DNA from: Changchengzhania lutea
Lineage (GTDB): Bacteria; Bacteroidota; Bacteroidia; Flavobacteriales; Flavobacteriaceae
Assembly: GCF_006974145.1 (NCBI RefSeq)
Contig: NZ_CP039456.1
Coordinates: 806,001-870,000, forward strand
Reading direction: 5' to 3'
DNA: 64,000 bases
Shown here: positions 28,276 through 38,109 of the stretch, piece by piece
How the letters are laid out: each line of letters begins with the position of its first letter
Position numbering within the stretch: the stretch's first letter is position 1
Notes under the pieces: generated by a model
Seen by the model: only the letters and a program-made list of their open reading frames with translations
Databases searched by the model: none
What the model was told of the DNA's origin: nothing
Translations under genes and position numbers: made by a program

Positions 28276-28359
28276 CAGTGAGTAGTTGATAGTCGCTAGA
28301 ATCCTAAACCATTATAATTTCAAACAGATTCTTTCCAACGTCTAAATACTAAATACTAA
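28276..28359. repeat. imperfect palindromic spacer between rpsM and rpsK
   Basis: The left half (AGTTGATAGTCGCTAGAATC) and right half (GATTCTTTCCAACGTCTAAA) are imperfect inverted copies, so the spacer RNA can fold on itself. Its wording (TAGT/CTAA repeats) is shared with the spacers at 28744-28826, 29257-29351, 31376-31465 and 42738-42815. Confidence 0.45.
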
Positions 28360-28362
28360 TTA

Positions 28363-28737
28363 TTATTTAGTTGCCTTTTTCTTGTTAGCAACCGTTTTTC
28401 TTCTACCTTTTCTAGTTCTAGAGTTGTTTTTAGTACGCTGCCCTCTTAATGGAAGACCAGATCTATGACGAATACCTCTGTAGCATCCAATATCCATTAA
28501 TCGCTTAATGTTCAATTGTGTTTCAGAACGTAATTCACCTTCGATTTTAAAAGTACCAACGGCCTCACGAATGTTTCCAATTTCGTCATCAGTCCAATCT
28601 TGTACTTTTGTACTTTCATCAACTTTAGCTTCTGCTAAAATTTCTTTTGCTCTACTTCTACCTATCCCATAGATATAAGTTAAAGAGATCACTCCTCTTT
28701 TGTTTTTTGGTATGTCTACACCTGCAATTCTTGCCAT
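28363..28737 (-). CDS. rpsM: 30S ribosomal protein S13
   Basis: A 124-residue protein of the 30S head that contacts the P-site tRNA and the 50S subunit. [26 protein letters not shown] is the typical start, and [21 protein letters not shown] the conserved C-terminal motif, ending in a Lys-rich tail. It follows rpmJ by 92 nt in a gap filled by an imperfect palindrome. Confidence 0.97.
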   Translation of the reverse strand: MARIAGVDIPKNKRGVISLTYIYGIGRSRAKEILAEAKVDESTKVQDWTDDEIGNIREAVGTFKIEGELRSETQLNIKRLMDIGCYRGIRHRSGLPLRGQRTKNNSRTRKGRRKTVANKKKATK

Positions 28738-28743
28738 ATTTTT

Positions 28744-28826
28744 TTAGTTTTTAGTTGCTAGTCTTTAGTTGTTAGAATTACAAAATTGAAGTTTTTCTAA
28801 CGTCTAAATTCCAATGACTAATGTCT
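28744..28826. repeat. imperfect palindromic spacer between rpmJ and rpsM
   Basis: TTTAGTTGTTAGAA in the left half is answered by TTCTAACGTCTAAA in the right half, with further partial pairing outward. Same family of TAGT/CTAA spacers as in other gaps of the cluster. Confidence 0.45.
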
Positions 28827-28829
28827 GAC

Positions 28830-28946
28830 TTAACCTTGTCTTTGTTTAAATCTAGGATTCTTTTTGTTGATTACATAAAGTCTTCCTTTTCTACGTACGA
28901 TCTTGCAATCTACGCTTCTCTTTTTTACTGATGCTCTAACTTTCAT
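28830..28946 (-). CDS. rpmJ: 50S ribosomal protein L36, cysteine-poor form
   Basis: A 38-residue protein, [11 protein letters not shown] then [22 protein letters not shown], below the usual ORF length cutoff but certain from its sequence and its place between infA and rpsM. It retains only one Cys (in VDCKI) of the Cys-Cys-Cys-His zinc site of the classic form, so it is the zinc-independent type. It lies 91 nt after infA. Confidence 0.95.
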   Translation of the reverse strand: MKVRASVKKRSVDCKIVRRKGRLYVINKKNPRFKQRQG

Positions 28947-28954
28947 CTTTATCT

Positions 28955-28986
28955 AGTTTAAAAGTTTAAAAGTTTAAAAGTTTAAA
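28955..28986. repeat. tandem AGTTTAAA x4 before rpmJ
   Basis: Four head-to-tail copies of the 8-bp unit AGTTTAAA in the infA-rpmJ gap. The adjacent 28987-29037 holds AACTT-rich sequence complementary to part of it, so the gap could fold into a hairpin. A tract of this kind may vary in copy number between strains. Confidence 0.7.
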
Positions 28987-29037
28987 GTTGATTGAATTAA
29001 CTTTTTCAACTTTCTACTTTACAACTTTATAACTTAC

Positions 29038-29253
29038 TTAGTATCTATAAGTTATGCGAGCCTTTGATAAATCATAAGGACTCATTTCTAATTTAACTTT
29101 GTCTCCTGGTAATAGTTTAATGTAATGCATACGCATTTTACCGGAAATGTGTGCTGTCACAATGTGACCATTTTCTAATTCAACACGAAACATGGCATTT
29201 GATAATGCTTCTATTATTGTTCCGTCTTGCTCTATTGCTGCTTGTTTTGCCAT
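29038..29253 (-). CDS. infA: translation initiation factor IF-1
   Basis: A 71-residue S1-fold protein that occupies the ribosomal A site during initiation. [54 protein letters not shown] and the final RITYRY cover the conserved OB fold. Placement between secY and rpmJ is standard for the spc/alpha junction. Confidence 0.97.
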   Translation of the reverse strand: MAKQAAIEQDGTIIEALSNAMFRVELENGHIVTAHISGKMRMHYIKLLPGDKVKLEMSPYDLSKARITYRY

Positions 29254-29256
29254 GTT

Positions 29257-29351
29257 TTAGTATTTAGTTCTTAGTCGTTAGCTAATTAGAACTTTTCATT
29301 TTTTACTATATTATCCATTTCTCTAATATCTAATGACTATTTACTATCGTC
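29257..29351. repeat. imperfect palindromic spacer between secY and infA
   Basis: The left half contains AGTATTTAGTTCTTAGTCGTTAG, and the right half TCTAATATCTAATGACTATTTACT, which pair imperfectly. It belongs to the same TAGT/CTAA spacer family as the other palindromic gaps of the cluster. Confidence 0.4.
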
Positions 29352-29356
29352 TAATT

Positions 29357-30703
29357 TTAAGCTACTGCTTTTCTGTTCTTACCAGTTTTCATCAAGCCAT
29401 CATAGTGTCTATTTAACAAATAAGAATTTATTTGTTGCATAGTGTCTATTGCCACACCCACCATAATTAATAATGATGTGCCTCCAAAAAATAAAGCCCA
29501 ACCTTGTTGTACGCCCATAAGTTTAACAATAAACGCTGGAAATACAGCAATAAGCGCTAAAAATATAGAACCTGGTAAGGTAATTTGAGACATTATTTTA
29601 TCTAGATATTCAGAAGTTTCAGTACCTGGACGAATACCAGGAATAAAACCACCACTTCGTTTTAAGTCATCAGCCATTTTGTTCGTTGGAACTGTAATTG
29701 CCGTATAGAAGTACGTGAATACTATAATTAATAAAGCAAAAGTTACATTGTACCAAAATCCAAACATATCTGAATAATTCGTTTGCATCCATGCACCAGC
29801 TGCTGTTTCCTTTAAGAACGATGATCCTCCAATTAAACTTGGCACAAACATAATAGCTTGAGCAAATATAATAGGCATAACTCCAGAAGCATTAAGTTTT
29901 AAAGGAATGTATTGTCTTGATCCTGCCATGGCGCTTTTTTCGTAACCACCTGTAGCAGTTCTTCTAGCGTATTGAACAGCTATCTTTCGGACACCCATAA
30001 CAAGCATGATAGATGCCATAATAATTACAAACCATATCACTAATTCAAAAAGAATTAACATCACGTTGTTACCTTCTAATCTAGTTGCCGCATTTTGAAT
30101 GAACGCCTGAGGTAATGTTGCAATAATACCCACCATAATTAATAATGAGATACCATTACCAATACCTTTGTCTGTAATTTTTTCACCCAACCACATCGCA
30201 AAGATACAGCCTGTAACCAATATAGTTACTGATGAAAAGTAAAACAATGGTCCTGTACCTAATAAGAACGCACTTTGAGGAATTCCTAAAGCTGGTAAGC
30301 TAGCCAAATAACCAGGTGCTTGTAATAAACAAATAGCGATGGTTAACCAACGTGTGATCTGAGTGATTTTCTTTTGACCACTCGCACCTTCTTTTTGAAG
30401 CTTTTGCAAATATGGAATGGCTATCCCCATTAACTGAACCACAATAGAAGCAGAAATGTAAGGCATAATACCCAATGCAAATACCGAAGCATTAGCGAAC
30501 GCTCCTCCAGTAAAGGCATTAAGTAAACCTAATAAACCCGAATCTGTACTGTCGCTTAAACCACCTAATTGGGCAGCATCAATACCTGGTAAAACTACTT
30601 GTGCACCAAAACGATAAACTAATAACAGACCTAGAGTTACTATGATTCTGTCTCTTAGTTCTTCAATTTTCCAAACGTTCTTTAACGATTCTATAAATTT
30701 CAT
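29357..30703 (-). CDS. secY: preprotein translocase subunit SecY
   Basis: A 448-residue inner-membrane channel protein of the Sec translocon, with ten predicted helices. It begins with the cytoplasmic helix ending KIEELRDRIIVTLGLLLVYRFG; GGAFANASVFALGIMPYISASI lies near the plug region, and GGYEKSAMAGSRQYIPLKLN precedes helix 7. RSGGFIPGIRPGTETSEYLD is the highly conserved cytoplasmic loop that binds SecA and the ribosome. It follows rplO by 14 nt and shares its transcript. Confidence 0.97.
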   Translation of the reverse strand: MKFIESLKNVWKIEELRDRIIVTLGLLLVYRFGAQVVLPGIDAAQLGGLSDSTDSGLLGLLNAFTGGAFANASVFALGIMPYISASIVVQLMGIAIPYLQKLQKEGASGQKKITQITRWLTIAICLLQAPGYLASLPALGIPQSAFLLGTGPLFYFSSVTILVTGCIFAMWLGEKITDKGIGNGISLLIMVGIIATLPQAFIQNAATRLEGNNVMLILFELVIWFVIIMASIMLVMGVRKIAVQYARRTATGGYEKSAMAGSRQYIPLKLNASGVMPIIFAQAIMFVPSLIGGSSFLKETAAGAWMQTNYSDMFGFWYNVTFALLIIVFTYFYTAITVPTNKMADDLKRSGGFIPGIRPGTETSEYLDKIMSQITLPGSIFLALIAVFPAFIVKLMGVQQGWALFFGGTSLLIMVGVAIDTMQQINSYLLNRHYDGLMKTGKNRKAVA

Positions 30704-30717
30704 ACTTAAATAAAGTC

Positions 30718-31170
30718 TTATAAAGTTACAGCTTCTCCTCCTGCAGCTTCGATAGCAGCTTTTGCTGAAGCAGTAAACTTATGAGCAGACACTTTTAATT
30801 TTGCTTTCAATTCTCCACGTCCCATGATTTTAACTAAATCATTTTTACCAACTAAACCAGTTGTGAATAATGTTTCAAAATTTACTGTATCCTTTACTTT
30901 CTTGTCATCAACCAATTGTTGCAACGTATCTAAATTGATACCTTGATGCTCAATACGGTTAATATTTGTAAAACCAAATTTAGGAACACGTCTTTGAAGT
31001 GGCATTTGCCCTCCTTCAAATCCTAATTTCTTAGAATAACCAGAACGTGATTTGGCACCTTTGTGACCACGAGTAGCGGTTCCACCTTTACCAGAACCTT
31101 GTCCACGACCTATTCTTTTTCCTTGATTTTTTACTGAACCTTCTGCAGGTTTTAAATTACTTAAATCCAT
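30718..31170 (-). CDS. rplO: 50S ribosomal protein L15
   Basis: A 150-residue protein. I start it at MDLSNLKPAEGS (31170): the longer frame to 31200 would overlap rpmD and adds residues that are not conserved. GKRIGRGQGSGKGGTATRGHKGAKSRSGYSKKLGFEGGQMPLQRRVPKFGF is the Gly/Arg-rich family signature. It lies 13 nt after rpmD and 14 nt before secY. Confidence 0.95.
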   Translation of the reverse strand: MDLSNLKPAEGSVKNQGKRIGRGQGSGKGGTATRGHKGAKSRSGYSKKLGFEGGQMPLQRRVPKFGFTNINRIEHQGINLDTLQQLVDDKKVKDTVNFETLFTTGLVGKNDLVKIMGRGELKAKLKVSAHKFTASAKAAIEAAGGEAVTL

Positions 31171-31183
31171 TTTCAGTTTTATA

Positions 31184-31366
31184 TTATTTTGTTTCTTCAA
31201 CAGAAACTAAATGTGAAACTTTAGCAACCATACCAAGAATATTTGGTGTAGCCTCGTGCTCCTTTACTTGACCAATCTTTTTAAGACCAAGAGCTTCTAA
31301 AGTTCTTTTTTGTCTTTGCGTACGATTGATTGCGCTTTTAACTTTTGTTACTTTAATTTTTGCCAT
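31184..31366 (-). CDS. rpmD: 50S ribosomal protein L30
   Basis: A 60-residue protein with the compact L30 fold: KVTKVKSAINRTQRQKRTLEALGLKKIGQ is the signature region. Location between rpsE and rplO is standard. A 105-nt palindrome-rich gap separates it from rpsE. Confidence 0.95.
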   Translation of the reverse strand: MAKIKVTKVKSAINRTQRQKRTLEALGLKKIGQVKEHEATPNILGMVAKVSHLVSVEETK

Positions 31367-31375
31367 CTTTTTTCA

Positions 31376-31465
31376 GTTTTTAGTTGTTAGTTTTTAGTCG
31401 TTAGAACACTAAAATAAAATTTCTGTTTTAAATATTCTATCGTCTAAATACTAAAGACCAATGTC
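31376..31465. repeat. imperfect palindromic spacer between rpsE and rpmD
   Basis: TTTTAGTTGTTAGTTTTTAG on the left side pairs imperfectly with CGTCTAAATACTAAAGACCA on the right side. It is a further example of the TAGT/CTAA spacer family. Confidence 0.45.
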
Positions 31466-31471
31466 TTGATT

Positions 31472-31996
31472 TTAAGCGTTAAAAACTTGTTCAAGTGTAA
31501 TACCTCTATCTCTAGCGATTGCATTAGCATCTCTTAATTGTAACAAAGCATCAAATGTTGCTTTTACTACATTATGAGGGTTAGATGATCCTTGAGATTT
31601 AGAAAGTACATCATGTACTCCAACGGCCTCAAGAACTGTTCTTACAGCTCCACCAGCAATTACTCCTGTACCAGGGGCAGCAGGAATGATATTTACTCTT
31701 GCTCCACCGTATTTACCTTTTTGTTCATGTGGTAAGGTTCCTTTTATAATAGGAATTCTAACTAGGTTTTTCTTAGCATCTTCAACGGCTTTTGCAATAG
31801 CACTAGCCACGTCTTTAGATTTTCCTAAACCTTGTCCTACAACACCTGCTTCATCTCCAACCACTACGATTGCAGAAAAACCAAATGCTCTACCACCTTT
31901 AGTTACTTTTGTAACTCTCTGTACGCCAACTAAACGATCTTTGAGATCTAATCCACCTGGTTTTACTAATTCTGCACTTTTATATTTTTTAAACAT
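31472..31996 (-). CDS. rpsE: 30S ribosomal protein S5
   Basis: A 174-residue protein of the 30S body, active in decoding accuracy. [29 protein letters not shown] is the dsRBD-like N-terminal part and [26 protein letters not shown] the C-terminal motif. It follows rplR by 6 nt. Confidence 0.97.
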   Translation of the reverse strand: MFKKYKSAELVKPGGLDLKDRLVGVQRVTKVTKGGRAFGFSAIVVVGDEAGVVGQGLGKSKDVASAIAKAVEDAKKNLVRIPIIKGTLPHEQKGKYGGARVNIIPAAPGTGVIAGGAVRTVLEAVGVHDVLSKSQGSSNPHNVVKATFDALLQLRDANAIARDRGITLEQVFNA

Positions 31997-32002
31997 AATT
32001 TC

Positions 32003-32359
32003 TTAGAATTTAAGTCCTGCTTCTCTAGCTCCTTCGGCTAATGATTTTACTCTACCGTGATATAAATATCCGCCTCTATCAAAAGCGATAGTTTCTATCC
32101 CTGCTTTTAAAGCTTTTTCTGCAACAGCTTTACCTACTAATGTAGCTAACTCTGACTTATTAACTTTAGCAGAACTAATATCTTTATCTCTAGAAGACGC
32201 TGCACTGATAGTTTTACCAGATACATCATCAACTATTTGAGCATAAATTTCTTTATTACTTCTAAAAACAGTTAATCTTGGTCTAGCTTCTGTTCCAGAA
32301 ACTATCTTACGAATTCTGTTTTTTATTCTTGTTCTTCTTTGGTTCTTTGTTAATGCCAT
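32003..32359 (-). CDS. rplR: 50S ribosomal protein L18
   Basis: A 118-residue 5S rRNA-binding protein. [38 protein letters not shown] and the C-terminal [26 protein letters not shown] are typical. It lies 10 nt after rplF. Confidence 0.97.
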   Translation of the reverse strand: MALTKNQRRTRIKNRIRKIVSGTEARPRLTVFRSNKEIYAQIVDDVSGKTISAASSRDKDISSAKVNKSELATLVGKAVAEKALKAGIETIAFDRGGYLYHGRVKSLAEGAREAGLKF

Positions 32360-32369
32360 AACTAATTTT

Positions 32370-32912
32370 TTAAGCTGATTTACCTGCTTTTCTTCTTACT
32401 ATCTCACCAACAAATCTGATTCCTTTTCCTTTATAAGGCTCTGGTCTTCTATAACCACGAATCTTTGCTGCTACTTGTCCAACAAGTTGCTTATCATGAG
32501 AGGTTAGTTTAACAATTGGGTTTTTACCTTTCTCACTAACTGTTTCTACTTTAACTTCTTCAGCTAATTGCATAACAATACTATGGGAAAATCCTAAAGC
32601 TAGTTCCAATTTTTGACCTTGGTTACTTGCTCTATACCCTACACCTACTAATTCTAATTCTTTGGTCCATCCTTTTGATACACCTTCAACCATATTATGC
32701 ATTAACGATCTGTATAGACCATGTTTTGCTTTTTGATCTTTGGAGTCAGATGAGCGTGTTACTAAAATAGTTTCATCTTCAACTTTAATATCTACAGAGT
32801 CGAAATTTTGAGTTAATTCTCCTAATTTCCCTTTTACTGTAACGATACCGTCCTTTATATCAACTGTAACGCCTTCTGGAATTACTATTGGGTTATTACC
32901 TATTCTTGACAT
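32370..32912 (-). CDS. rplF: 50S ribosomal protein L6
   Basis: A 180-residue protein with two related domains near the factor-binding site. [15 protein letters not shown] starts it; [15 protein letters not shown] and [16 protein letters not shown] are the repeated-domain and C-terminal signatures. It lies 12 nt after rpsH. Confidence 0.97.
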   Translation of the reverse strand: MSRIGNNPIVIPEGVTVDIKDGIVTVKGKLGELTQNFDSVDIKVEDETILVTRSSDSKDQKAKHGLYRSLMHNMVEGVSKGWTKELELVGVGYRASNQGQKLELALGFSHSIVMQLAEEVKVETVSEKGKNPIVKLTSHDKQLVGQVAAKIRGYRRPEPYKGKGIRFVGEIVRRKAGKSA

Positions 32913-32924
32913 CTTCTTATCTTT

Positions 32925-33323
32925 TTAGTAAACGTAACATAATACTTCACCACCTACATTATCTCTTCTAGCTTGTTTGCTAGTCATAACGCCATGTGAC
33001 GTAGATACGATAGCAATACCAAGACCATTAAGGATTCTAGGTAAATCATTAGATCCAGCATACTTACGTAAACCTGGTGTACTAATTCTTTGAAGTTTCT
33101 TGATGACAGATTCTTTGGTTTCTTTGTTGTACTTAAGTGCTATTTTAATAGTCCCTTGTACTGAAGAATCATCGAATTTGTAACTTAAAATATATCCTTG
33201 CTCGAATAATATTTTTGTGATGTCTTTTTTCAAATTAGAAGCAGGAATCTCTACCACTCTATGGTTAGCACGCACTGCGTTTCTAATTCTTGTAAGATAA
33301 TCCGCAATTGGATCTGAATACAT
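32925..33323 (-). CDS. rpsH: 30S ribosomal protein S8
   Basis: A 132-residue primary 16S rRNA-binding protein; in E. coli it also represses the spc operon. I start at MYSDPIADYLTRIRNA; a longer frame adds MIN. KYAGSNDLPRILNGLGIAIVSTSHGVMTSKQARR is the C-terminal signature. The 74-nt gap to rpsN holds an imperfect stem (GGTTTTAGGTTC against GAAAACCAAAACC on the minus strand, 33338-33380) in its leader. This is the only notable gap between rplE and rpsE apart from small ones. Confidence 0.95.
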   Translation of the reverse strand: MYSDPIADYLTRIRNAVRANHRVVEIPASNLKKDITKILFEQGYILSYKFDDSSVQGTIKIALKYNKETKESVIKKLQRISTPGLRKYAGSNDLPRILNGLGIAIVSTSHGVMTSKQARRDNVGGEVLCYVY

Positions 33324-33397
33324 ATTTATCAATTTGCGGTTTTGGTTTTCAAAAAAACTATTTCTTCTGAACCTAAAACCAGTTTAAAATTCTTTTT

Positions 33398-33667
33398 TTA
33401 CCAGCTTGCTTTTCTAACACCTGGAATAAGACCTTGATTGGCCATTTCTCTGAACATGACACGTGAAATACCAAATGTTCTCATATACCCTTTAGGTCTT
33501 CCTGTCAATTTACAACGATTATGTTGACGTACAGGTGAAGCGTTTTTAGGTAACTTTTGTAATGCTTCGTAATCTCCAGCTTCTTTTAAAGCTTTACGTT
33601 TTTCAGCATATTTAGCTACTGTTTTAGCTCTTTTTACCTCACGGGCTTTCATTGATTCTTTAGCCAT
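33398..33667 (-). CDS. rpsN: 30S ribosomal protein S14, zinc-independent form
   Basis: An 89-residue protein of the 30S head. [23 protein letters not shown] starts it and [33 protein letters not shown] is the conserved C-terminus. It is the longer type with a single Cys, lacking the CxxC pairs of the zinc form. It is 3 nt after rplE. Confidence 0.96.
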   Translation of the reverse strand: MAKESMKAREVKRAKTVAKYAEKRKALKEAGDYEALQKLPKNASPVRQHNRCKLTGRPKGYMRTFGISRVMFREMANQGLIPGVRKASW

Positions 33668-33670
33668 AAC

Positions 33671-34222
33671 TTAGTTCTTTTTAAAAGGTACCCCTAGTTC
33701 AGTTAATAATGATTTTGCTTCTTTATCGGTTTCTGCAGTGGTTACAAATGTAATATCCATTCCAGAAATTTTATTCACTTTATCAATATTAATTTCTGGG
33801 AAAATAATTTGCTCGGTAATTCCTAAATTATAATTACCGCGTCCATCAAATCCTGTCGCTTTAATACCGTTAAAGTCTCTTACACGTGGTAGGGCAGAAG
33901 TTACTAAACGATCTAAAAACTCATACATTTTTTCGCCACGTAAAGTTACTTTAACACCAATTGGCATGCCTTTACGTAATTTAAAAGATGCAACATCCTT
34001 TTTAGATAATGTAGATATCGCTTTTTGTCCAGATATAGTCGTTACTTCTTCTACTGCGTAGTCAATTAACTTTTTGTCTGCAACTGCTGCTCCAACACCC
34101 TTAGATATTACTATCTTAGTTAGTTTAGGAACTTGCATAACGTTCTTGTATCCAAATTCGTCGGTAAGAGCTGCAATTACTCTGCTTTTATACTCTTCTT
34201 TAAGTCTTGGTGAATATGCCAT
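33671..34222 (-). CDS. rplE: 50S ribosomal protein L5
   Basis: A 183-residue 5S rRNA-binding protein at the central protuberance. Signature segments are [39 protein letters not shown] and [20 protein letters not shown]. It follows rplX by 2 nt. Confidence 0.97.
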   Translation of the reverse strand: MAYSPRLKEEYKSRVIAALTDEFGYKNVMQVPKLTKIVISKGVGAAVADKKLIDYAVEEVTTISGQKAISTLSKKDVASFKLRKGMPIGVKVTLRGEKMYEFLDRLVTSALPRVRDFNGIKATGFDGRGNYNLGITEQIIFPEINIDKVNKISGMDITFVTTAETDKEAKSLLTELGVPFKKN

Positions 34223-34224
34223 AA

Positions 34225-34536
34225 CTATATTACTTCATTAGATTTTGTTGAAAATCTCACTTTTTTATCATCTTCCATTCTATAGCTAACTCGTGTTGTT
34301 TCCCCTTTTGAGGTTAACAATGATAAGTTAGAGATATGAATAGCAGCTTCTTTCTCTACGATTCCTCCTTGAGGGTTTTGTGCACTTGGTTTAGTATGTT
34401 TCTTAACCATGTTAATGCCCTCAACAATCGCTTTGTTCTTTTCTATAAATACTTTCTGTACTTGTCCTTCAGATCCTTTGTGATCTCCAGCAATTACTTT
34501 TACAGTATCTCCAGTTTTAATTTTAAGCTTTGTCAT
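34225..34536 (-). CDS. rplX: 50S ribosomal protein L24
   Basis: A 103-residue assembly-initiating protein with the KOW motif in [20 protein letters not shown] and then [13 protein letters not shown]. It lies 15 nt after rplN and 2 nt before rplE. Confidence 0.96.
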   Translation of the reverse strand: MTKLKIKTGDTVKVIAGDHKGSEGQVQKVFIEKNKAIVEGINMVKKHTKPSAQNPQGGIVEKEAAIHISNLSLLTSKGETTRVSYRMEDDKKVRFSTKSNEVI

Positions 34537-34551
34537 CTTACATTTTATGTA

Positions 34552-34920
34552 TTAAAGCACCTCTGGTGCTAATGATACAATTTTCATGAATTGTTTATCA
34601 CGAAGTTCTCTAGCAACAGGACCAAATACACGTGTTCCTCTCATTTCACCCGTTGGGTTTAACAAAACACAAGCATTATCATCAAATCTTATATAAGATC
34701 CGTCTGGTCTTCTTACTTCTTTTTTAGTACGAACAACAACTGCAGTAGAAACGGCTCCTTTTTTAATGTTTCCATTAGGAGTCGCATCTTTTACAGAGAC
34801 AACAATTTTGTCTCCTACAGAAGCATATCTTCTTTTAGTGCCACCTAGAACTCGGATAGTTAAAACTTCCTTTGCTCCAGTGTTATCTGCTACCTTTAAT
34901 CTTGATTCTTGTTGTAACAT
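34552..34920 (-). CDS. rplN: 50S ribosomal protein L14
   Basis: A 122-residue protein at the subunit interface. [27 protein letters not shown] and [29 protein letters not shown] are the family's most conserved segments. It is 2 nt after rpsQ. Confidence 0.97.
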   Translation of the reverse strand: MLQQESRLKVADNTGAKEVLTIRVLGGTKRRYASVGDKIVVSVKDATPNGNIKKGAVSTAVVVRTKKEVRRPDGSYIRFDDNACVLLNPTGEMRGTRVFGPVARELRDKQFMKIVSLAPEVL

Positions 34921-34922
34921 AA

Positions 34923-35180
34923 TTATTTAGCTCTTTCTAGTATTTCAACTAATCTCCAACATTTAGATTTACTCATAGGTCGTGTTTCCATGATCTTTAC
35001 AGTATCTCCAATGTTACAATCGTTTGTTTCGTCGTGTGCAACGTATTTCTTTGTTTTTAACACGAACTTTCCATACATAGGGTGTTTCACTTTTTTAACT
35101 TCTGCAACAACTATTGATTTTTGCATTTTGTTACTAGTAACAACTCCTACACGTTCTTTTCTTAAATTTCTTGTTTCCAT
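34923..35180 (-). CDS. rpsQ: 30S ribosomal protein S17
   Basis: An 85-residue OB-fold protein that binds 16S rRNA early in assembly. [22 protein letters not shown] and [30 protein letters not shown] match the family fully. It lies 12 nt after rpmC. Confidence 0.97.
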   Translation of the reverse strand: METRNLRKERVGVVTSNKMQKSIVVAEVKKVKHPMYGKFVLKTKKYVAHDETNDCNIGDTVKIMETRPMSKSKCWRLVEILERAK

Positions 35181-35192
35181 CTTTCAGCAGAA

Positions 35193-35384
35193 TTATTGTA
35201 ATTCTCTTTTAGTTAATTCTGTCGCAATTCTCGCTACCGAACGTCTTACGTTACGTAACTGAATTGGATTTTCTAAAGGAGATATTGCATGAGCCAATTT
35301 TAGGTCTGAATAACTCTTTTTTGTTTCACCAAGTTTCTCTTCTAACTCAGCAACAGATAATTCCTTAATTTCGGATTGTTTCAT
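35193..35384 (-). CDS. rpmC: 50S ribosomal protein L29
   Basis: A 63-residue coiled-coil protein near the tunnel exit. It begins MKQSEIKELSVAELEEKLGE and has LKLAHAISPLENPIQLRNVRRSVARI. Two adjacent ATG codons stand at the start; I use the second. It lies 12 nt after rplP. Confidence 0.95.
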   Translation of the reverse strand: MKQSEIKELSVAELEEKLGETKKSYSDLKLAHAISPLENPIQLRNVRRSVARIATELTKRELQ

Positions 35385-35396
35385 CATCTTAAATTA

Positions 35397-35816
35397 TTAT
35401 GCTTCGTAATCGCGAGCAATTATAAACTTAGTTTTTACTGGTAGTTTTTGTGCTGCTAGACGTAAAGCTTCTTTAGCTATATCTAATGACACTCCTCCTA
35501 CTTCAAAAAGCATTCTTCCTGGCTTAACAACAGCTACCCAATATTCAACGGCACCTTTACCTTTACCCATACGTACTTCAAGAGGCTTTTTTGTGATTGG
35601 CTTATCTGGAAATATTTTAATCCAAAGTTGCCCTTCTCTTTTCATGTAACGTGTAGCGGCAATACGTGCTGCTTCTATTTGACGTGATGTTAAAAAATTC
35701 GAATCTAGTGCTTTTATACCAAAGGTACCACTTGAAAGTTGATGACCTCTACCAGAGATCCCTTTCATACGTCCTTTTTGTTGCTTACGAAATTTTGTTC
35801 TTTTAGGCTGTAACAT
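35397..35816 (-). CDS. rplP: 50S ribosomal protein L16
   Basis: A 139-residue protein close to the A site. [19 protein letters not shown] opens it; [24 protein letters not shown] is the conserved loop. It lies 21 nt after rpsC. Confidence 0.97.
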   Translation of the reverse strand: MLQPKRTKFRKQQKGRMKGISGRGHQLSSGTFGIKALDSNFLTSRQIEAARIAATRYMKREGQLWIKIFPDKPITKKPLEVRMGKGKGAVEYWVAVVKPGRMLFEVGGVSLDIAKEALRLAAQKLPVKTKFIIARDYEA

Positions 35817-35837
35817 TTTTCTTTACTTTATAAAAAA

Positions 35838-36566
35838 TTACTTTCTACGACGCGGTTTGTTGTCTCTGTTTCCGCCACGTCCTCCGGCTCCACCTTTTCC
35901 TTGCTTTTTGGACAATCCAACAAGCGGAGAAAGTTCTCTTTTACCATATACTTCACCTTTCATGATCCATACTTTTACACCCAATCTACCATAAGTAGTG
36001 TGTGCCTCAACTAAAGCATAATCAATATCGGCTCTAAAGGTTGATAAAGGAATACGTCCTTCTTTGTAGTGTTCACTACGTGCCATTTCAGCTCCGTTTA
36101 AACGTCCACTAATTTGAACTTTAATTCCTTCAGCATTCATTCGCATGGTAGCAGCAATGGCCATTTTGATTGCTCGTCTGTAAGAAATTCTATTCTCAAT
36201 TTGACGTGCAATACTAGACGCTACTAAAAATGCATCAAGTTCAGGTCTCTTAATTTCAAAGATGTTAATCTGAACTTCTTTTCCAGTAAGTTTCTTAAGT
36301 TCTTCTTTTAACTTGTCTACCTCTTGGCCACCTTTCCCAATAATAATACCAGGTCTTGCAGTAGTGATAGTAACGGTTACAAGTTTAAGAGTTCTCTCGA
36401 TAATTACTCGACTTACACTAGCTTTAGCTAAACGTACGTGTACGTATTTTCTAATCTTATCGTCTTCGGCAAGCTTATCTCCATAATCATTACCTCCGTA
36501 CCAGTTAGATTCCCATCCTCTGATAATACCTAAGCGATTTCCGATTGGATTTGTTTTTTGTCCCAT
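35838..36566 (-). CDS. rpsC: 30S ribosomal protein S3
   Basis: A 242-residue protein lining the mRNA entry channel. The KH domain motif [13 protein letters not shown] is near residue 75; [26 protein letters not shown]-like sequence follows. It ends in a Gly/Arg/Lys-rich tail ([18 protein letters not shown]). It lies 9 nt after rplV. Confidence 0.97.
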   Translation of the reverse strand: MGQKTNPIGNRLGIIRGWESNWYGGNDYGDKLAEDDKIRKYVHVRLAKASVSRVIIERTLKLVTVTITTARPGIIIGKGGQEVDKLKEELKKLTGKEVQINIFEIKRPELDAFLVASSIARQIENRISYRRAIKMAIAATMRMNAEGIKVQISGRLNGAEMARSEHYKEGRIPLSTFRADIDYALVEAHTTYGRLGVKVWIMKGEVYGKRELSPLVGLSKKQGKGGAGGRGGNRDNKPRRRK

Positions 36567-36575
36567 ACTTCTATC

Positions 36576-36983
36576 TTAGCTTTGTGTGTTATTGTTAGCT
36601 CCAACTACGATGGTTACGTGGTTTGAACGTTTTCTAATTCGGTGTGCACGACCTTGAGGTGCTGGACGCAATCTTTTTAACATAGATCCGCCATCAACTC
36701 TTATCTCTTGTACAATCAATTCAGCCTCTTCAATATTAGCCTCTTCGTTTTTAGATTGCCAGTTTGCAATGGCAGACAATAACAATTTTTCTAAACGACC
36801 AGATGCTTCTTTTGAATTGAACTTCAATATATTAAGTGCATGTTCTACTTTTTCGCCTCTTACTAAATCGGCTACTAAACGCATTTTTCTTGGTGATGTA
36901 GGACAATTATTAAGTTTAGCAAAAGCAACGTGTTTTTTTGCTTCCTTAATAGCGTCTGCCATTTGTTTTTTACGACTTCCCAT
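36576..36983 (-). CDS. rplV: 50S ribosomal protein L22
   Basis: A 135-residue protein with a beta-hairpin reaching into the exit tunnel. [28 protein letters not shown] and [24 protein letters not shown] are typical. The N-terminus has a Lys-rich extension ([17 protein letters not shown]). It lies 6 nt after rpsS. Confidence 0.96.
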   Translation of the reverse strand: MGSRKKQMADAIKEAKKHVAFAKLNNCPTSPRKMRLVADLVRGEKVEHALNILKFNSKEASGRLEKLLLSAIANWQSKNEEANIEEAELIVQEIRVDGGSMLKRLRPAPQGRAHRIRKRSNHVTIVVGANNNTQS

Positions 36984-36989
36984 AGCTTA

Positions 36990-37268
36990 CTACTTTTTAC
37001 CTTTATTTTTAGCACCTGCATGTCCACGGAATGAACGTGTTGGTGAAAATTCTCCTAATTTATGACCCACCATGTTTTCAGTAACATATACTGGTACAAA
37101 TTGACGGCCATTGTGAACTGCGATGGTTTGTCCAACAAAATCTGGAGTAATCATACTAGCTCTAGACCAGGTTTTGATTACCGTTTTTTTGTTAGCTTCA
37201 ACGTTAGCAGCAACTTTCTTTTCTAATTTATAGTGAACGTAAGGTCCCTTTTTTAATGATCTTGCCAT
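36990..37268 (-). CDS. rpsS: 30S ribosomal protein S19
   Basis: A 92-residue protein of the 30S head. [42 protein letters not shown] and [17 protein letters not shown] are the family's three conserved blocks. It is 3 nt after rplB. Confidence 0.97.
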   Translation of the reverse strand: MARSLKKGPYVHYKLEKKVAANVEANKKTVIKTWSRASMITPDFVGQTIAVHNGRQFVPVYVTENMVGHKLGEFSPTRSFRGHAGAKNKGKK

Positions 37269-37271
37269 GTC

Positions 37272-38099
37272 TTATTTCTTTCTACGTTCTACAATATATT
37301 TATTACTTGCATTTGTTTTAGAACGTGTTCTATAACCTTTTGCTGGTATACCGTTTCTAGAACGTGGGTGTCCACCTGAAGATTTCCCTTCACCACCACC
37401 CATTGGGTGATCTACTGGATTCATTACCACTGGTCTAGTACGTGGTCTTCTACCTAACCATCTTGATCTACCTGCTTTACCAGATACTAACAATTGATGG
37501 TCTGAGTTAGATACAACGCCTATTGTCGCCATACAGTTAGCAAGAATCAATCTTGTTTCTCCTGAAGGCAATTTAATAGTAGCAAACTTACCATCTCTTG
37601 CCATTAATTGAGCAAATGCACCTGCACTACGCGCCATAATAGCACCTTGTCCCGGACGTAACTCTAAACAAGAAATAATAGTTCCTAATGGAATTTCACT
37701 TAAAGGCATTGCGTTTCCAATTTCTGGAGCAACCCCTTCTTTACCAGATACTACATTTTGACCAACTTGTAAACCATTTTGAGCAATAATATATCTTTTT
37801 TCGCCATCTTGATAATTCAATAATGCGATAAAAGCGGTTCTGTTTGGATCGTATTGAATAGAAGCTACTTCAGCAGGAACACCCACCTTTTCTCTTTTAA
37901 AATCGATAATACGATACTTTCTTTTATGACCTCCACCTATATAGCGCATGGTCATTTTTCCTTGACTGTTTCTACCACCAGACCTTTTGTTCGGAACGAG
38001 TAAACTCTTTTCCGGCTTATCAGTAGTGATGGCGTCAAATCCATTTACTACTCTAAATCGCTGTCCTGGTGTGATTGGTTTTAATTTTCTTACTGACAT
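37272..38099 (-). CDS. rplB: 50S ribosomal protein L2
   Basis: A 275-residue primary 23S rRNA-binding protein near the peptidyl-transferase centre. [23 protein letters not shown] lies in the N-terminal half, and [26 protein letters not shown] holds the functionally important His of the NPVDHP motif. It lies 10 nt after rplW. Confidence 0.97.
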   Translation of the reverse strand: MSVRKLKPITPGQRFRVVNGFDAITTDKPEKSLLVPNKRSGGRNSQGKMTMRYIGGGHKRKYRIIDFKREKVGVPAEVASIQYDPNRTAFIALLNYQDGEKRYIIAQNGLQVGQNVVSGKEGVAPEIGNAMPLSEIPLGTIISCLELRPGQGAIMARSAGAFAQLMARDGKFATIKLPSGETRLILANCMATIGVVSNSDHQLLVSGKAGRSRWLGRRPRTRPVVMNPVDHPMGGGEGKSSGGHPRSRNGIPAKGYRTRSKTNASNKYIVERRKK

Positions 38100-38109
38100 T
38101 AGTCTTTAA

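Noticed and set aside
28276-31465. Possible CRISPR-like array in the gaps of the ribosomal cluster
   Set aside because: The repeats are imperfect palindromes in separate gaps with genes between them; there is no regular repeat-spacer order and no cas gene.
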